Counted from the stretch's first letter, positions 45,728-56,430 are shown. The stretch is DNA of 64,000 nucleotides from an uncultured Cyclobacteriaceae bacterium (GCA_937146645.1 CAKZRQ010000056.1:1-64000), one strand, 5' to 3'. Numbers and translations: made by a program. The notes: a model not told the origin generated them from the sequence alone.

Positions 45728-46456
45728 ATGTTAAAAATAATTTTTTTTATCACATCATTTCTTCTTTTGGGATGGTCGGCAAAAGCTCAAGAACCGGAAA
45801 TTACTGAGTCCTTTTTGGCATTATATCAGGAGCAGCTTCCCTTTTTTCAGGAATTAATCACTGGAGGAGAATATGCAGATTCTCCAAATACGGTAGATGG
45901 AAAACCGTATTATAAGTCACAGCATTTTGATTTCGGACTCTTAAGCATCAATGGAATCGATTATCAAGAGGTCCCCATGCTTTATGATTCCTATAAGGAC
46001 CATCTTGTGACTTTTCATCCTATTCACAAGCAAAAAATCTTGATGAAGCCGGAAAAGGTGGAGGCCTTTAAAATTTTCGAAACGGAGGAGTTCCAATTTT
46101 TTGAGGGAAATGAGAATTACAATAAACATCGAAATGGGTTTTATAAGGTGGTTTCTGGAGATGAAGTGAAGGTTTTGATCAAGCATTATAAGGAACTGAA
46201 GCCCTCTAAAGACATCAGACAGTATCTGTATGAGCTGAAGGAATATGAGGATTACTTCCTTTGGTATCAGGGAGATTTCATAAAAGTGGAAAAAATGAAA
46301 TCCGCGATTAAATCTCTTGGTCTGGATAAGAAAGAGGTAAGAAAGGCTCTAGGATGGAGTCAATACAGATTCAAGCAGGATACTCCAGGGTTTTTAAAAG
46401 AGCTCGTTGCCTATCATTCGGAGATTAATTCTTCTTTCACTGGTTTTACGAAATGA
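45728..46456 (+). CDS. Exported protein of unknown function, coupled to the downstream TonB receptor
   Basis: MLKIIFFITSFLLLGWSAKAQEPEITESF...; start trimmed from ORF 45482 (upstream part overlaps the divergent gene); stop overlaps next start (ATGA). Confidence 0.7.
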   Translation: MLKIIFFITSFLLLGWSAKAQEPEITESFLALYQEQLPFFQELITGGEYADSPNTVDGKPYYKSQHFDFGLLSINGIDYQEVPMLYDSYKDHLVTFHPIHKQKILMKPEKVEAFKIFETEEFQFFEGNENYNKHRNGFYKVVSGDEVKVLIKHYKELKPSKDIRQYLYELKEYEDYFLWYQGDFIKVEKMKSAIKSLGLDKKEVRKALGWSQYRFKQDTPGFLKELVAYHSEINSSFTGFTK

Positions 46457-49188
46457 AGAAACTGCTACTCTCAATTTTTTTCATTTGTATGGTATTCTTG
46501 GCCTTCGGTCAAAGCCAGGAAGAGAAAATAACAGGTGTATTTGCTCAAATGAATTTTGAAAGATTTGCGTCAGCATTAGAAAAGCAAACCTCCTACCAGT
46601 TCTACTTTAGGCAAAAGGATGTCAAAGATTTGAAGGTCAATCTACAGGTCACCGAAGCCTCCCTTCCAAATATCTTAAATGAAGTCTTCACCGACACTGA
46701 TCTCAAGTACACGATTGATAGCAATAAGGGTGTCTGGATTTCTTTGAATTCCAGAATGCAAATGAATTTCAGCTCTGACTTTTTTGAAATAAAGGAGAGG
46801 TCGGAAAATGAAAATCGCGGAACAGATTCCGTGGATCGTTTCGCTAGAAATAAGCTTTACACGATTGGTAAACAAGGAGATAATCCAGGTAGTAGTACGG
46901 CTACTATAAGTGGGATAGTTCGAAGCATTGAGAATGGGGAGCCAATGGTAGGAGCGATTGTGCTGGAAAAAGTGGATTTCAATCAAATCGTAACAGGACC
47001 TGATGGGTATTACGAACTTACTTTACCGAAAGGTAGGCACACTTTAGTCGTCCAAAATATTGGAGGATTTCAAGAGCAGCGGCAGATTAACCTATTAGGA
47101 GATGGGAAGCTGGATATGCTCATTGCTGAAACGGTACTTTCCCTTGATGAGGTGGTCGTGAGTTCAGGAGCATTATCAAACATCCAAAAACTCGACATGG
47201 GAGTACAATCCATTTCCATAGATGAGGTCAAGCGTTTACCTGCGGTTCTTGGTGAAGTTGATTTGGTGAGAGGGATTCTTACTATGCCAGGGGTGAATAC
47301 CGTGGGTGAAGCCAGCGTAGGTTTTAACGTCAGGGGTGGGGCTGCAGATCAAAATTTGATTCTTTACAATAAGTCCACAGTCTTCAATCCGAGCCACGTT
47401 TTTGGGTTTTTCTCGGCCTTCAATGCAGACCTAACTTCTGGGGTGGAATTATATAAAGGTTCTGTTCCTGTTAACTATGGAGGTAGACTTTCATCCGTAC
47501 TCCAAATAGATGCTGATTTTGGGTCAGACGAGAAATTTTCTGGTAGCGGTGGTATCGGACTCTTAACTGGTAGGTTAAGTCTGGAGGGACCCTTGACGGA
47601 GAAGACAACATTCAAAATAGGAGGAAGGGCCACCTATTCAGATTGGGTTTTGAATTTACTCGAGGATGAAACTGACCTGAATGGAAGTGACGTTTCTTTT
47701 TATGATTTGAATGCGAACATCCGACATCAAATAGACGAGAAGAATATTCTTGAATTCACAAGTTATCTAAGTCAGGACGATTTTAGCTTTGACCCTGACA
47801 CTACATTTAATTACCGGAATGTGAACGTGGCAGGTACCTGGAGGCATTTCTTTAATGACCAATTAGAAGCAGATTTCACGCTTGGGTATGATAGCTACGA
47901 TTTTGGGATCATAGGCATCGAGAACCCATTAAATTCATTCAATTTTACCTTTGAAGTAGAGCAGCTTCATCTGAGGTCCGATTTTCAATACCGAAAGAAT
48001 GAGAATCACTTATTCAAGTTTGGATTACATGCCATTCAATACGATCTAGACCCTGGTACAAATCAGCCTTTTGGCCCCGAATCCATAGTCCTTGAGCAGG
48101 ATTTAGAACGCGAAAGAGCCCGTGAGATTTCTGTTTATTTTGGAGATGAATTTACCATAAGTGAACAGCTAAGTGTCAGCTATGGAGGTCGATACATGTT
48201 CTATCAAATGTACGGTCCCCAAACTATTAACCAATACGTCCCTGGTGCTCCGCTTACCGAGAGCAATGTTATTGGGGAAGAGACTTTTGAGACTGGAGAG
48301 ACCATTCAAACTTACCATGGTCCTGAATTTAGGGTTTCAGCCAGATACATTTTGGGCAATGAATCTTCGATCAAGGCTGGATTCAATACCATGAGACAGA
48401 ATCTCCATCTTCTCACTAATACATCGGCTATCGCGCCAACAGATTCATGGAAACTTAGTGATTCTTTTATCAAACCGCAGACAGGGGGGCAAGCTTCCAT
48501 CGGTTACTACCGAAATTTGGCCAGGGGCCAAATAGAATTCAGTACAGAAGTTTATTACAGGTACATGAGGAATCTTCTCGATTTCCGATCTGGTGCCACT
48601 TTGATTTTGAATGAAAATATTGAACAAGATGTCTTGAACTCAGATGGCCGAGCTTATGGAATTGAGTTCTTACTTAAGAAAAATGTGGGTGATTTAACTG
48701 GATCCCTAGCATATACTTATTCTCGCTCCTTTCTCAGAACTTCTGATGATCCAAGTGTAGAGAAAATCAATGATGGGGAATTTTACCCCAGCAATTTTGA
48801 TCAGCCGCATAATGTGGTGTTAGCACTGAATTATGAGCTAAGTAAAAGAATAAACACTACACTAAATACAAACTACAGTACGGGAAGGCCGGTGACTTTA
48901 CCAATTTCAAAATTTGAATATGCTGGTTCTGAACGTGTGTTCTTCTCGGACCGGAATGCTTATAGGATTCCAGATTTCTTCAGGATTGATTTCTCAGTGA
49001 ATCTCGAGGGAAATCATAAGGTGGATAAGATAGCCCATGCTTCGTGGTCCTTTGGAGTGTACAATCTTTTAGGTCGTAGCAATCCTTACTCAGTGTATTT
49101 TACACCTGTTGAAGGGCAAATAAGGGGCTTCCAGCTTTCAATTTTTGCGAGGCCAATTCCTTTCATTACGTATAATTTCAGGTTTTGA
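46453..49188 (+). CDS. TonB-dependent receptor with STN-like N-terminus and carboxypeptidase-regulatory-like domain
   Basis: 911 aa; EKITGVFAQMNFERFASALEKQTSYQFYFRQKDVKDLKVNLQVTEASLPNILNEVF (STN-like), SGIVRSIENGEPMVGAIVLEKV..., plug GEVDLVRGILTMPGVNTVGEASVGFNVRGGAADQNLILYN. Confidence 0.9.
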   Translation: MKKLLLSIFFICMVFLAFGQSQEEKITGVFAQMNFERFASALEKQTSYQFYFRQKDVKDLKVNLQVTEASLPNILNEVFTDTDLKYTIDSNKGVWISLNSRMQMNFSSDFFEIKERSENENRGTDSVDRFARNKLYTIGKQGDNPGSSTATISGIVRSIENGEPMVGAIVLEKVDFNQIVTGPDGYYELTLPKGRHTLVVQNIGGFQEQRQINLLGDGKLDMLIAETVLSLDEVVVSSGALSNIQKLDMGVQSISIDEVKRLPAVLGEVDLVRGILTMPGVNTVGEASVGFNVRGGAADQNLILYNKSTVFNPSHVFGFFSAFNADLTSGVELYKGSVPVNYGGRLSSVLQIDADFGSDEKFSGSGGIGLLTGRLSLEGPLTEKTTFKIGGRATYSDWVLNLLEDETDLNGSDVSFYDLNANIRHQIDEKNILEFTSYLSQDDFSFDPDTTFNYRNVNVAGTWRHFFNDQLEADFTLGYDSYDFGIIGIENPLNSFNFTFEVEQLHLRSDFQYRKNENHLFKFGLHAIQYDLDPGTNQPFGPESIVLEQDLERERAREISVYFGDEFTISEQLSVSYGGRYMFYQMYGPQTINQYVPGAPLTESNVIGEETFETGETIQTYHGPEFRVSARYILGNESSIKAGFNTMRQNLHLLTNTSAIAPTDSWKLSDSFIKPQTGGQASIGYYRNLARGQIEFSTEVYYRYMRNLLDFRSGATLILNENIEQDVLNSDGRAYGIEFLLKKNVGDLTGSLAYTYSRSFLRTSDDPSVEKINDGEFYPSNFDQPHNVVLALNYELSKRINTTLNTNYSTGRPVTLPISKFEYAGSERVFFSDRNAYRIPDFFRIDFSVNLEGNHKVDKIAHASWSFGVYNLLGRSNPYSVYFTPVEGQIRGFQLSIFARPIPFITYNFRF

Positions 49189-50354
49189 TGAAAAATCGAA
49201 TTCACATATTTCTCATCCTGATTTTCTTGGTTCTAAGCTGTAGAGAACCTTTTGAACCTGTCATTGAGCCTACTGATCAAAACGTTTTGGTAGTGGAAGG
49301 ATATCTGGATTCTGATGGAACGCCAAGCATCCTGAGTTTAAGTTTTACCACCGACCTTCAAAGTAATTTTCAGCCTAGTTCTTCATTAATTGGGGCTTCC
49401 GTTTTTCTTGAAGCGTCCAATGGAGGTCAGTTTTCATTGATTGATCAAGGGAACGGTGATTACCTTTTTGAAACGGATATCCCTGAAAATGATACCTACA
49501 GACTAAGGATATTTCTGACCAATGGAAATTCCTACACTTCGGAAGATTTAAATCCTATAATTACACCAGATATCATTGATGTGGGTTATGTAAGGAATGA
49601 AACTGGAGTCGAGATTTTTCTCACTACCCAAGGAGATGAAAATGCTGACGACTTTCTATGGACATATGAAGAGACCTGGGCCTTTAGACCGGCCATAGAA
49701 TCTCAGTTTAAGTATGATCCTGACATTTTCGATGTGGTCCTAAGAGGACCAGATGAAAGAATCGACCTATGTTATCGAAGTTTCCCAAATTCAGATTTGA
49801 TTCTTGAGACATCCTCAAGATTTGAGGATCAGTTCGTATTTCGTCAATCCATAGCTCAAATCGAAGATGGAGACGAGAAGCTCTCGGAGAGGTATAGTAT
49901 TCTGATTTCACAAAAAGCCTTATCTAAAGAAGATTCTGAGTTTTGGGAAATTCTAAAAAAGAACACTGATGATCTCGGCTCTATTTTTAGTCCACTACCG
50001 TCTTTAATCGGAGGTAATATTACATTAGATCAAAATCCAGATGTTCCGGTTATTGGACAAGTCTCATTAGGCAAAGTGAGGCAGCGAAGATTGTTTATTG
50101 ATAACCAAGAGATTACTCCATGGTTAATGCCCGAAGTGCCCGAATATGAGGGATGTGTCATTTCTGCGGATACAGTTTTTATTGCAAGCTATGACGCGGT
50201 ATTCAGAAGTGGAGTGAACATTCCTGTTCGTCCGGTCATTCCTGAAGGAGGCTTTAACCCGGTTGGATATAGAAGTGCCCCAGTAAACTGTGTTGATTGT
50301 ACACGGAGAGGAACTAATGTTGCACCTGACTTTTGGGAGGACGATCAACCGTGA
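49188..50354 (+). CDS. DUF4249 lipoprotein
   Basis: Lipobox VLSCREPFEP; VVEGYLDSDGTPSILSLSFT; C-terminal CVDCTRRGTNVAPDFW. Start ATG at 49188 (TGATG overlap). Confidence 0.85.
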   Translation: MKNRIHIFLILIFLVLSCREPFEPVIEPTDQNVLVVEGYLDSDGTPSILSLSFTTDLQSNFQPSSSLIGASVFLEASNGGQFSLIDQGNGDYLFETDIPENDTYRLRIFLTNGNSYTSEDLNPIITPDIIDVGYVRNETGVEIFLTTQGDENADDFLWTYEETWAFRPAIESQFKYDPDIFDVVLRGPDERIDLCYRSFPNSDLILETSSRFEDQFVFRQSIAQIEDGDEKLSERYSILISQKALSKEDSEFWEILKKNTDDLGSIFSPLPSLIGGNITLDQNPDVPVIGQVSLGKVRQRRLFIDNQEITPWLMPEVPEYEGCVISADTVFIASYDAVFRSGVNIPVRPVIPEGGFNPVGYRSAPVNCVDCTRRGTNVAPDFWEDDQP

Positions 50355-51964
50355 AAAAACTCGTGTCACTTTTTCTTGTGATTCTACTTTTTGAATCATC
50401 ATTTGTCCTGGGTCAGGAAAATCTCAATCTAAAGCAAGAGACCATTGAGTTTGATTTCCCAAAATCCATTTTCTTTTCAGGAGAAAAGCTTTGGATAAGT
50501 TTGGAAGTCAGTACGATCGGGACCAGTACCGGTTCTCAGATTGCTTATGTGGAACTCCTAAACAGGGAAGGTGAATCTGTGGCCTTGGGAAAATTTCAAC
50601 TTGATGATGGCAAGGCTATTAATTTCCTACAAATTCCAGATAACCTGGTTTCAGATAATTATTTGCTTCGGGCTTTTACCAGGGTTAGCCCCTATTTGGA
50701 TTTGGATAAAGGCCTACGGCAAAGCTTGGTTACCATTATTAGTCCTAGAAATCCACCTAGAATAGTTGAGAAAAGAGAGCCAATCGAAATAGATTTTTAT
50801 TCGGGCTTTGAATTGATTAATCCCAAGGGTACCTCAGATGAATTTAAGTTGGAATTAGATGCTTTAAAAGGGGAGTTTGTAAGTGCCTCTGTGTCCGTGG
50901 TAAATCCATTTTTGGAACCACACGAAAATTTAATTTCTTCTGAAATTTATAAGGGCCTTGAACCCAGAGCTTTGGTGCCTGAATTATTTGGCCATCTGGT
51001 TGAAGGTTATGTCAACCCGTCTGCCGTAGATACTACCCAACTTTACTTCCTGTCGGTCCATGGTGATAAATCAGCTTTGTTTACAGATCGGCCAGATAAG
51101 AATGGAGCGTTGTTTTTTGATACGGGAGGAATAAAGGAATGGGATTTTATCATTGCTCAAACGAATGGAAATGAAAGCTTAATCGATTTCAGCATAGTTT
51201 CACCATCACCAAAAACTACTTTCTCAGAAGACTTTGAAATACCTGAGTTAGTTTTTTCACCGGAGGATAAGAGTTTTTTGGAGAAACTGCTCAAAGCAGG
51301 ACAGATTGAAAGCTATTTCCTTCAAGAGTTTGAGCAAAAAGAGATTCCTATAGTCACAGGCTTTGTGGAGGATCAAACTTATTTTCTCGATGACTACACT
51401 CGTTTTGAAGATGTGGAGACGGTAATTAAGGAATATGTTCCGGAGATCGGTGTTAAGACGGTCGAAAAGAGAAAAGAATTTAGGGTGCTGGATAAGGTTA
51501 AAAACCGGGTTTTTGATTCGAATCCATTGATGCTTATCGATGCCATGCCAGTATTTGATTCTGATAAGCTTTCGAAATTTGACCCAACAGAATTCGAGAA
51601 ACTGGAAATTCTCACCCGCAGCTTTTATTTGAATGAGGAGGCTTTCTCAGGGGTTATGAGTTTCACTTCGTTTGAAAATGATTTTGCAGATTATCCTATT
51701 CCTTCTAATGGAATTTATCTGGATTATCCCGGAATAGCCCAAAGGGTGACAGTGTTTCCTGGTCTTTTTTCACAAAGCGAAGAAGAACGAATTCCTGAGC
51801 TAAGAACCATTCATTATTGGTCTGAGACCGAGGGAGATTTTGTTCAGGATGAGATTTCTGTCCCACTTATCTCATCCGATTTCCCAATGGAAATTCGAGT
51901 TAAGATCAGAAACGAAAATGGAGAATTAGAGACTTTGCATCAGCGAATTGAAACCTCTAAATAA
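50351..51964 (+). CDS. Exported protein with possible MG2-like beta domain, unknown function (GTG start)
   Basis: VKKLVSLFLVILLFESSFVLGQ signal; ETIEFDFPKSIFFSGEKLWISLEVSTIGTSTGSQIAYVELLNREGESVALGKFQLDDGKAINFLQIP resembles MG2 domains; GTGA overlap with upstream stop. Confidence 0.65.
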   Translation: MKKLVSLFLVILLFESSFVLGQENLNLKQETIEFDFPKSIFFSGEKLWISLEVSTIGTSTGSQIAYVELLNREGESVALGKFQLDDGKAINFLQIPDNLVSDNYLLRAFTRVSPYLDLDKGLRQSLVTIISPRNPPRIVEKREPIEIDFYSGFELINPKGTSDEFKLELDALKGEFVSASVSVVNPFLEPHENLISSEIYKGLEPRALVPELFGHLVEGYVNPSAVDTTQLYFLSVHGDKSALFTDRPDKNGALFFDTGGIKEWDFIIAQTNGNESLIDFSIVSPSPKTTFSEDFEIPELVFSPEDKSFLEKLLKAGQIESYFLQEFEQKEIPIVTGFVEDQTYFLDDYTRFEDVETVIKEYVPEIGVKTVEKRKEFRVLDKVKNRVFDSNPLMLIDAMPVFDSDKLSKFDPTEFEKLEILTRSFYLNEEAFSGVMSFTSFENDFADYPIPSNGIYLDYPGIAQRVTVFPGLFSQSEEERIPELRTIHYWSETEGDFVQDEISVPLISSDFPMEIRVKIRNENGELETLHQRIETSK

Positions 51965-51976
51965 TGGTTTATAAAA

Positions 51977-53635
51977 CTACTTCTTTCCGAATTCCTGCTC
52001 AAGAAAAGCACCGAGTTTTCTTTTATAGCTTTCTTCAGTCTCCTGGCTAAAATCTGGAGATAATTCCTTCTTTTCTGGGAAGGATTCCATATGCAATGTT
52101 TGAGTTGGGAAAGCGAATCTCACCCCTAAGCTATCCGCGAGCTTCATGATTTGAAGTAATAATTCATGTCTGCACTGAAGCTCCATAGGCCAGGTTGGTA
52201 CTTCAAAAAACACATAAAACATCACGTCCAAGCTGAATGAGGACATGTTGTTGAAATAGATATTGAAGTAGTCCTTTCGGGTGTGAGGATGCGCCAAAAC
52301 TATTTCCCTCAGCCCTTTTACAAATTGCTCCACCAATTCAGGTGGGGTGTCATAGGTAATCGTTATCGTCGTATAAAACCTTCGGTACTGTCGCAGTCCA
52401 TGATTATCTACCGTGGCGTCAGCAATTTTACCATTCGGGATGTACATGACAGAATTGCGGAAAGTTCGAACTCGAGTAGACCTGAATCCTACCTCTTCCA
52501 CTGTCCCATCTACATCTCCAGAGGTAATCCAGTCACCCACCTGGAAAGGTCGATCCACAAAGATCATAATGGACCCAAAGAAATTCTTTATCGTATCCTG
52601 AGCCGCAAGGGCAATGGCCACACCACCAATGGAGAGACCGGTAAGGAATGGAATGATATCCAGATTCAGCCCGTCGCGAAGTATGAAAAGCGTTCCTATT
52701 ATCACCACGAAAGCCTTAAGAGTCTTTCGGAGCAATGGAACCAACTGATCATCCAGAGTAGATTCAGTTTTGAGTGCAAGCGTACCAAAATACACTGCAA
52801 TCACATCCACTACTTTATAGAAGATGATGGTGATCATGAGTGGTTTCAAAACCATAAAAATGACCACTAACCATGACCATACTTCTATGGGTAATTGTAG
52901 CACTCTGATGAAGAGCGAAAGCAGTAAGACTACAAAATATATACTCGTGACTTTGGCAACAGGAAGCAGGTATTGTTCACCTTGAGTTCCATAGCCTAGC
53001 CGAGACATAATGTAAAGTAGAACTTTGTCCACCAGAAAGGTCAGAACCCAATGAGTGAGAAAAACAAATAGGATAAGAAAGGCTAACCCAACAATCTGCC
53101 ATAAGTACAATCCAAGGTACTTGTCTGTCCCAACCTTGGGAAGAAGATTTAGCAGTCGAGCAGTACCATAGGGATAGGTTTGTCTGTGCATCCTCTCAAT
53201 TTCTCCCACAGAGAAACTGGAAAACTTCCATTCTTCCCCTCTTTTGGAAAGGAATATACCAGGTAGCTTTTGCCGATCGAAGTAGAAGATGTTTTCATCT
53301 CCAGCCAGGCTATCCAGATAACCAGGTTCGTTTGGAATTTGGCTGGTCCTAACAGCTACACCTCGTCCTTCAAAAATTTGCTTAAGCTTAACGCTTAAAT
53401 CTTCTTTATCGGCTTCTTCAAGCCCCTTCCAATTCAAAGCCTTTGCGGCTTGATCTGGTTTGAAATTATTGTCCTCTAAATTATAGAAGAAGGTCAGAGT
53501 GGTATGGTACGGAGTAGTCAGGTTGACATCATAGTCAATTTCTTCCAACGCATTATCATCAGAGACTAGCTGCGCAAAAGTACTTTGCGAAGCAATAATA
53601 AAAAGGAAGAAAAGGGTGATTTTGAGGTATTTCAT
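51977..53635 (-). CDS. Mechanosensitive ion channel family protein (MscS-like)
   Basis: GLSIGGVAIALAAQDTIKNFFGSIMIFVDRPFQVGDWI is the MscS pore/beta-domain signature; start trimmed to the signal-peptide Met. Confidence 0.93.
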   Translation of the reverse strand: MKYLKITLFFLFIIASQSTFAQLVSDDNALEEIDYDVNLTTPYHTTLTFFYNLEDNNFKPDQAAKALNWKGLEEADKEDLSVKLKQIFEGRGVAVRTSQIPNEPGYLDSLAGDENIFYFDRQKLPGIFLSKRGEEWKFSSFSVGEIERMHRQTYPYGTARLLNLLPKVGTDKYLGLYLWQIVGLAFLILFVFLTHWVLTFLVDKVLLYIMSRLGYGTQGEQYLLPVAKVTSIYFVVLLLSLFIRVLQLPIEVWSWLVVIFMVLKPLMITIIFYKVVDVIAVYFGTLALKTESTLDDQLVPLLRKTLKAFVVIIGTLFILRDGLNLDIIPFLTGLSIGGVAIALAAQDTIKNFFGSIMIFVDRPFQVGDWITSGDVDGTVEEVGFRSTRVRTFRNSVMYIPNGKIADATVDNHGLRQYRRFYTTITITYDTPPELVEQFVKGLREIVLAHPHTRKDYFNIYFNNMSSFSLDVMFYVFFEVPTWPMELQCRHELLLQIMKLADSLGVRFAFPTQTLHMESFPEKKELSPDFSQETEESYKRKLGAFLEQEFGKK

Positions 53636-53685
53636 CACGTATGATTTGGGCCGCAATTTAATTATATGCCCATATAAGGCAAAAC

Positions 53686-56394
53686 TCAATAGGCCAAGGA
53701 GTATTCAGTAACCTGATTTCTGGCCTTACACCTAATAAGGTATTGTTGACCAGAGGGATCAAAACTAACATCTAGTTTCCCACTACTTTCAAGTGGTAAG
53801 GTGGTAAGTAAGTTGCCTTCTGCATCATAGAGATAGCTGAACTCCTGGATTAAGTCCGTGACTGCGATGATTCTCCTGTTCGTACCAAAATTGAAAAATT
53901 GGATCTCGAAGGATTCTGTAGAAGTGCTGACAGTGAAGATCTCTTCCTCTTGCGAATCGAGTATCTTGATTTTATTGAATTCTTTTCCAACAATTAGAAA
54001 ATCACTTTCTATTTGATCGGCTACTATGAAAAATTCACTATCGGCCCCTTCTTTAACGAGCTGGTTGGTATAAGTGATTTCACCATTGAAATTTGCCTTG
54101 ACTATTTCTCCTCCTGTTGAAATGTTAACCAATTCAAGGATTTTGCTTGAAGGATTATTAAATGCCATAACAGGAGATTCAAAACTTGTACCTAGATTTA
54201 AAGGGTTAGCTACTTTTCTTTCTCCGCGCCGGTTAAAGAAATGCAATAATCCTGGCTCCGTAAATGCAATCATGTAATCTCCTTTTCTAGGCACTCTGAC
54301 ATGTCTTGGACGACCTATTGTTTTCGCACCGACGGGTTTAGGATTCCATCCATCAAGCCTCTTTCCTGTTTTGTCGAGTAGATAGAGCCGACCATCCTCA
54401 GTACTAACAAAATATCTATAGGCCTTTGTGTTGCTATAATCCACTAGGTTAAGTGAACTGATCTTCTTCTGAGGGATGGCTAAAGGATATCCTCTAAGCG
54501 GATTCCCTAAACGGTCAATCCCATAAATTTTGTTTTCCGTGGCTAGTAAAAGTTGAAGCTTGCCGTTTTTAAAATAGTCAACTTGGAAGGCATCAGAAAT
54601 CACCGGTCCATCTAAGGAAACTGAGTACACTTGACTACCTGTGGAGTTAAGAAGAATGAGGTTATAATTTTCGTCTTGAACCACAATATCTTCCGAGCCA
54701 TCTTGATAATTCTTTATGACTTTTGGCCCAAATATTAGATTGCTTTCAAAGTTAATTCTATTGGTAGGCTCTAGTGCGATGGCTTCTTGTTCCGGCTCTA
54801 AAGGAGCAGCTTCTATACCTGAAAAGGGGAATGAAAGAGTAGCTGTTAAACGATCGGGGTACTGGTTAAGCTTAAAGCTTATTCCGTAGAATTGCTGAAA
54901 GCTAGACCGATATCTTTGAAAGAAACTATTCCAGGCAGGTGAAGCTGCTGAGGTCCATGCATCCCATGATTTATCACTCAGAATAAGTTTCGAGAAACCG
55001 GAACTCGCTGTCAATGAATTCTTCATAGGATTTGAGCGAGTGCTTTTTCCCCAAGTATCTCCATTAGCAATATCATCCAGCATTAGTTTCATGCTTTGCT
55101 GGTTATTACTGAAGAGCAAAATCTCATCAATTGCAGCCACCCAGGTTTGATTAAAACCCTGGAATTTTCCATTAAAAATATGTGCTACAAAGTCCTGCTC
55201 ATTTATCAAAATGATCTCCTGATCCCGATAGAAATCAGAAACTACTTCACCTTCCTGATTTTGATAATTTTTTAATAATTCTAGCACCGCCATGGAATTT
55301 GAACTTCGAGCTATCAAGCCAAAATTCTCATTGATAGGACCAATTTTTTCTAATCGAAGAAAGTATAGGTCCCCATAAAAAGTGTCTAAGAAGCCTTTAG
55401 AGAGTAACTCAAGTTCAATTTGCGCGGTAAGTGTCTCACGAATATTGAATGCTCTATTGACCAGTTTTTGAGTTTCATAGATACTCTCCAGATTAACTTG
55501 GGTGATAGCAGATGTACCTGAAGGTATCACACCGAGAATCGCATTGATATTGGCATCGATGGATGGAGTGAAGTCCACATCTTCAGGAATTGTGACATTC
55601 CCAATGAATCCTAATTCATAGGGTTTCAGATTTAAATCCAAAGCCATCCCTTGTTGATATTGTTCAAATTTTGCAATCGTAGGGTCGGTATTTTTGCCCT
55701 GAACTGTCCTAAGTAGATTGGATAGACCGGTACTTGTGAGAAAGATTCTTCCTTCAGACTCTTGTTCTTGAATTTCCTCCTCAAAGAAAGACGCGAAGTT
55801 CGGCTGATCGGGATTTTCATAAAACCGGATAGCTTCCTCGATTAAGAAGGACGATCCTGACACCAATATTAGATCTCCCAAAAATGCGACACTCCATTTC
55901 CTATCATTATTACCATCGAAAAGCTCTAGGATCTCGCGACCACTGTAAGTTCGACTTTGGAAGCGTTCACCATTTTGAAGTTTTTCTGTGACCAGATCGA
56001 TCATATCCCGCGCTTTACCCTCACGGAGATTGATCATGTACATGAGATCAAAATTTTCTTTTCCCACCGGGTGGAGACTTATTGTGGTTTGAGTCCCGGA
56101 AAGTTCGGTAGATAGAATTCCTTGGGAGCCAGTGAGACTATCCAAGGCTATTAATTGATCTGAAACCTGCTTGAATGCCGGAAAATTCTGAAGTAAAGAA
56201 TAAGCCTTTGAATCTACTAGTTGATTCCATGTGTTTGCAGCATTGTAGGATTCCAAGGTGAAAACTGCATCCTGAGAAACTAGCTCGAGATTATTAACTT
56301 TTTTGGATGAAAAAAATGTCCTTGAGATCAACCATCCTGCAAGAACTACTAATCCAATCAAAAGACTAATGATGGTACTTTTCCAGATATTCAC
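53686..56394 (-). CDS. Membrane-anchored large protein; possible DUF3352-like N-terminal half and beta-propeller-like C-terminal half
   Basis: 902 aa; single N-terminal TM (STIISLLIGLVVLAGWLI); C-terminal repeats such as NKIYGIDRLGNPLRGYPL, GRLYLLDKTGKRLDGWNPKPV, GLLHFFNRRGERKVANPL. Confidence 0.6.
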   Translation of the reverse strand: MNIWKSTIISLLIGLVVLAGWLISRTFFSSKKVNNLELVSQDAVFTLESYNAANTWNQLVDSKAYSLLQNFPAFKQVSDQLIALDSLTGSQGILSTELSGTQTTISLHPVGKENFDLMYMINLREGKARDMIDLVTEKLQNGERFQSRTYSGREILELFDGNNDRKWSVAFLGDLILVSGSSFLIEEAIRFYENPDQPNFASFFEEEIQEQESEGRIFLTSTGLSNLLRTVQGKNTDPTIAKFEQYQQGMALDLNLKPYELGFIGNVTIPEDVDFTPSIDANINAILGVIPSGTSAITQVNLESIYETQKLVNRAFNIRETLTAQIELELLSKGFLDTFYGDLYFLRLEKIGPINENFGLIARSSNSMAVLELLKNYQNQEGEVVSDFYRDQEIILINEQDFVAHIFNGKFQGFNQTWVAAIDEILLFSNNQQSMKLMLDDIANGDTWGKSTRSNPMKNSLTASSGFSKLILSDKSWDAWTSAASPAWNSFFQRYRSSFQQFYGISFKLNQYPDRLTATLSFPFSGIEAAPLEPEQEAIALEPTNRINFESNLIFGPKVIKNYQDGSEDIVVQDENYNLILLNSTGSQVYSVSLDGPVISDAFQVDYFKNGKLQLLLATENKIYGIDRLGNPLRGYPLAIPQKKISSLNLVDYSNTKAYRYFVSTEDGRLYLLDKTGKRLDGWNPKPVGAKTIGRPRHVRVPRKGDYMIAFTEPGLLHFFNRRGERKVANPLNLGTSFESPVMAFNNPSSKILELVNISTGGEIVKANFNGEITYTNQLVKEGADSEFFIVADQIESDFLIVGKEFNKIKILDSQEEEIFTVSTSTESFEIQFFNFGTNRRIIAVTDLIQEFSYLYDAEGNLLTTLPLESSGKLDVSFDPSGQQYLIRCKARNQVTEYSLAY

Positions 56395-56430
56395 GAGAAG
56401 AATTTTGTACTTGCTAGGTATAGCAAAAAT

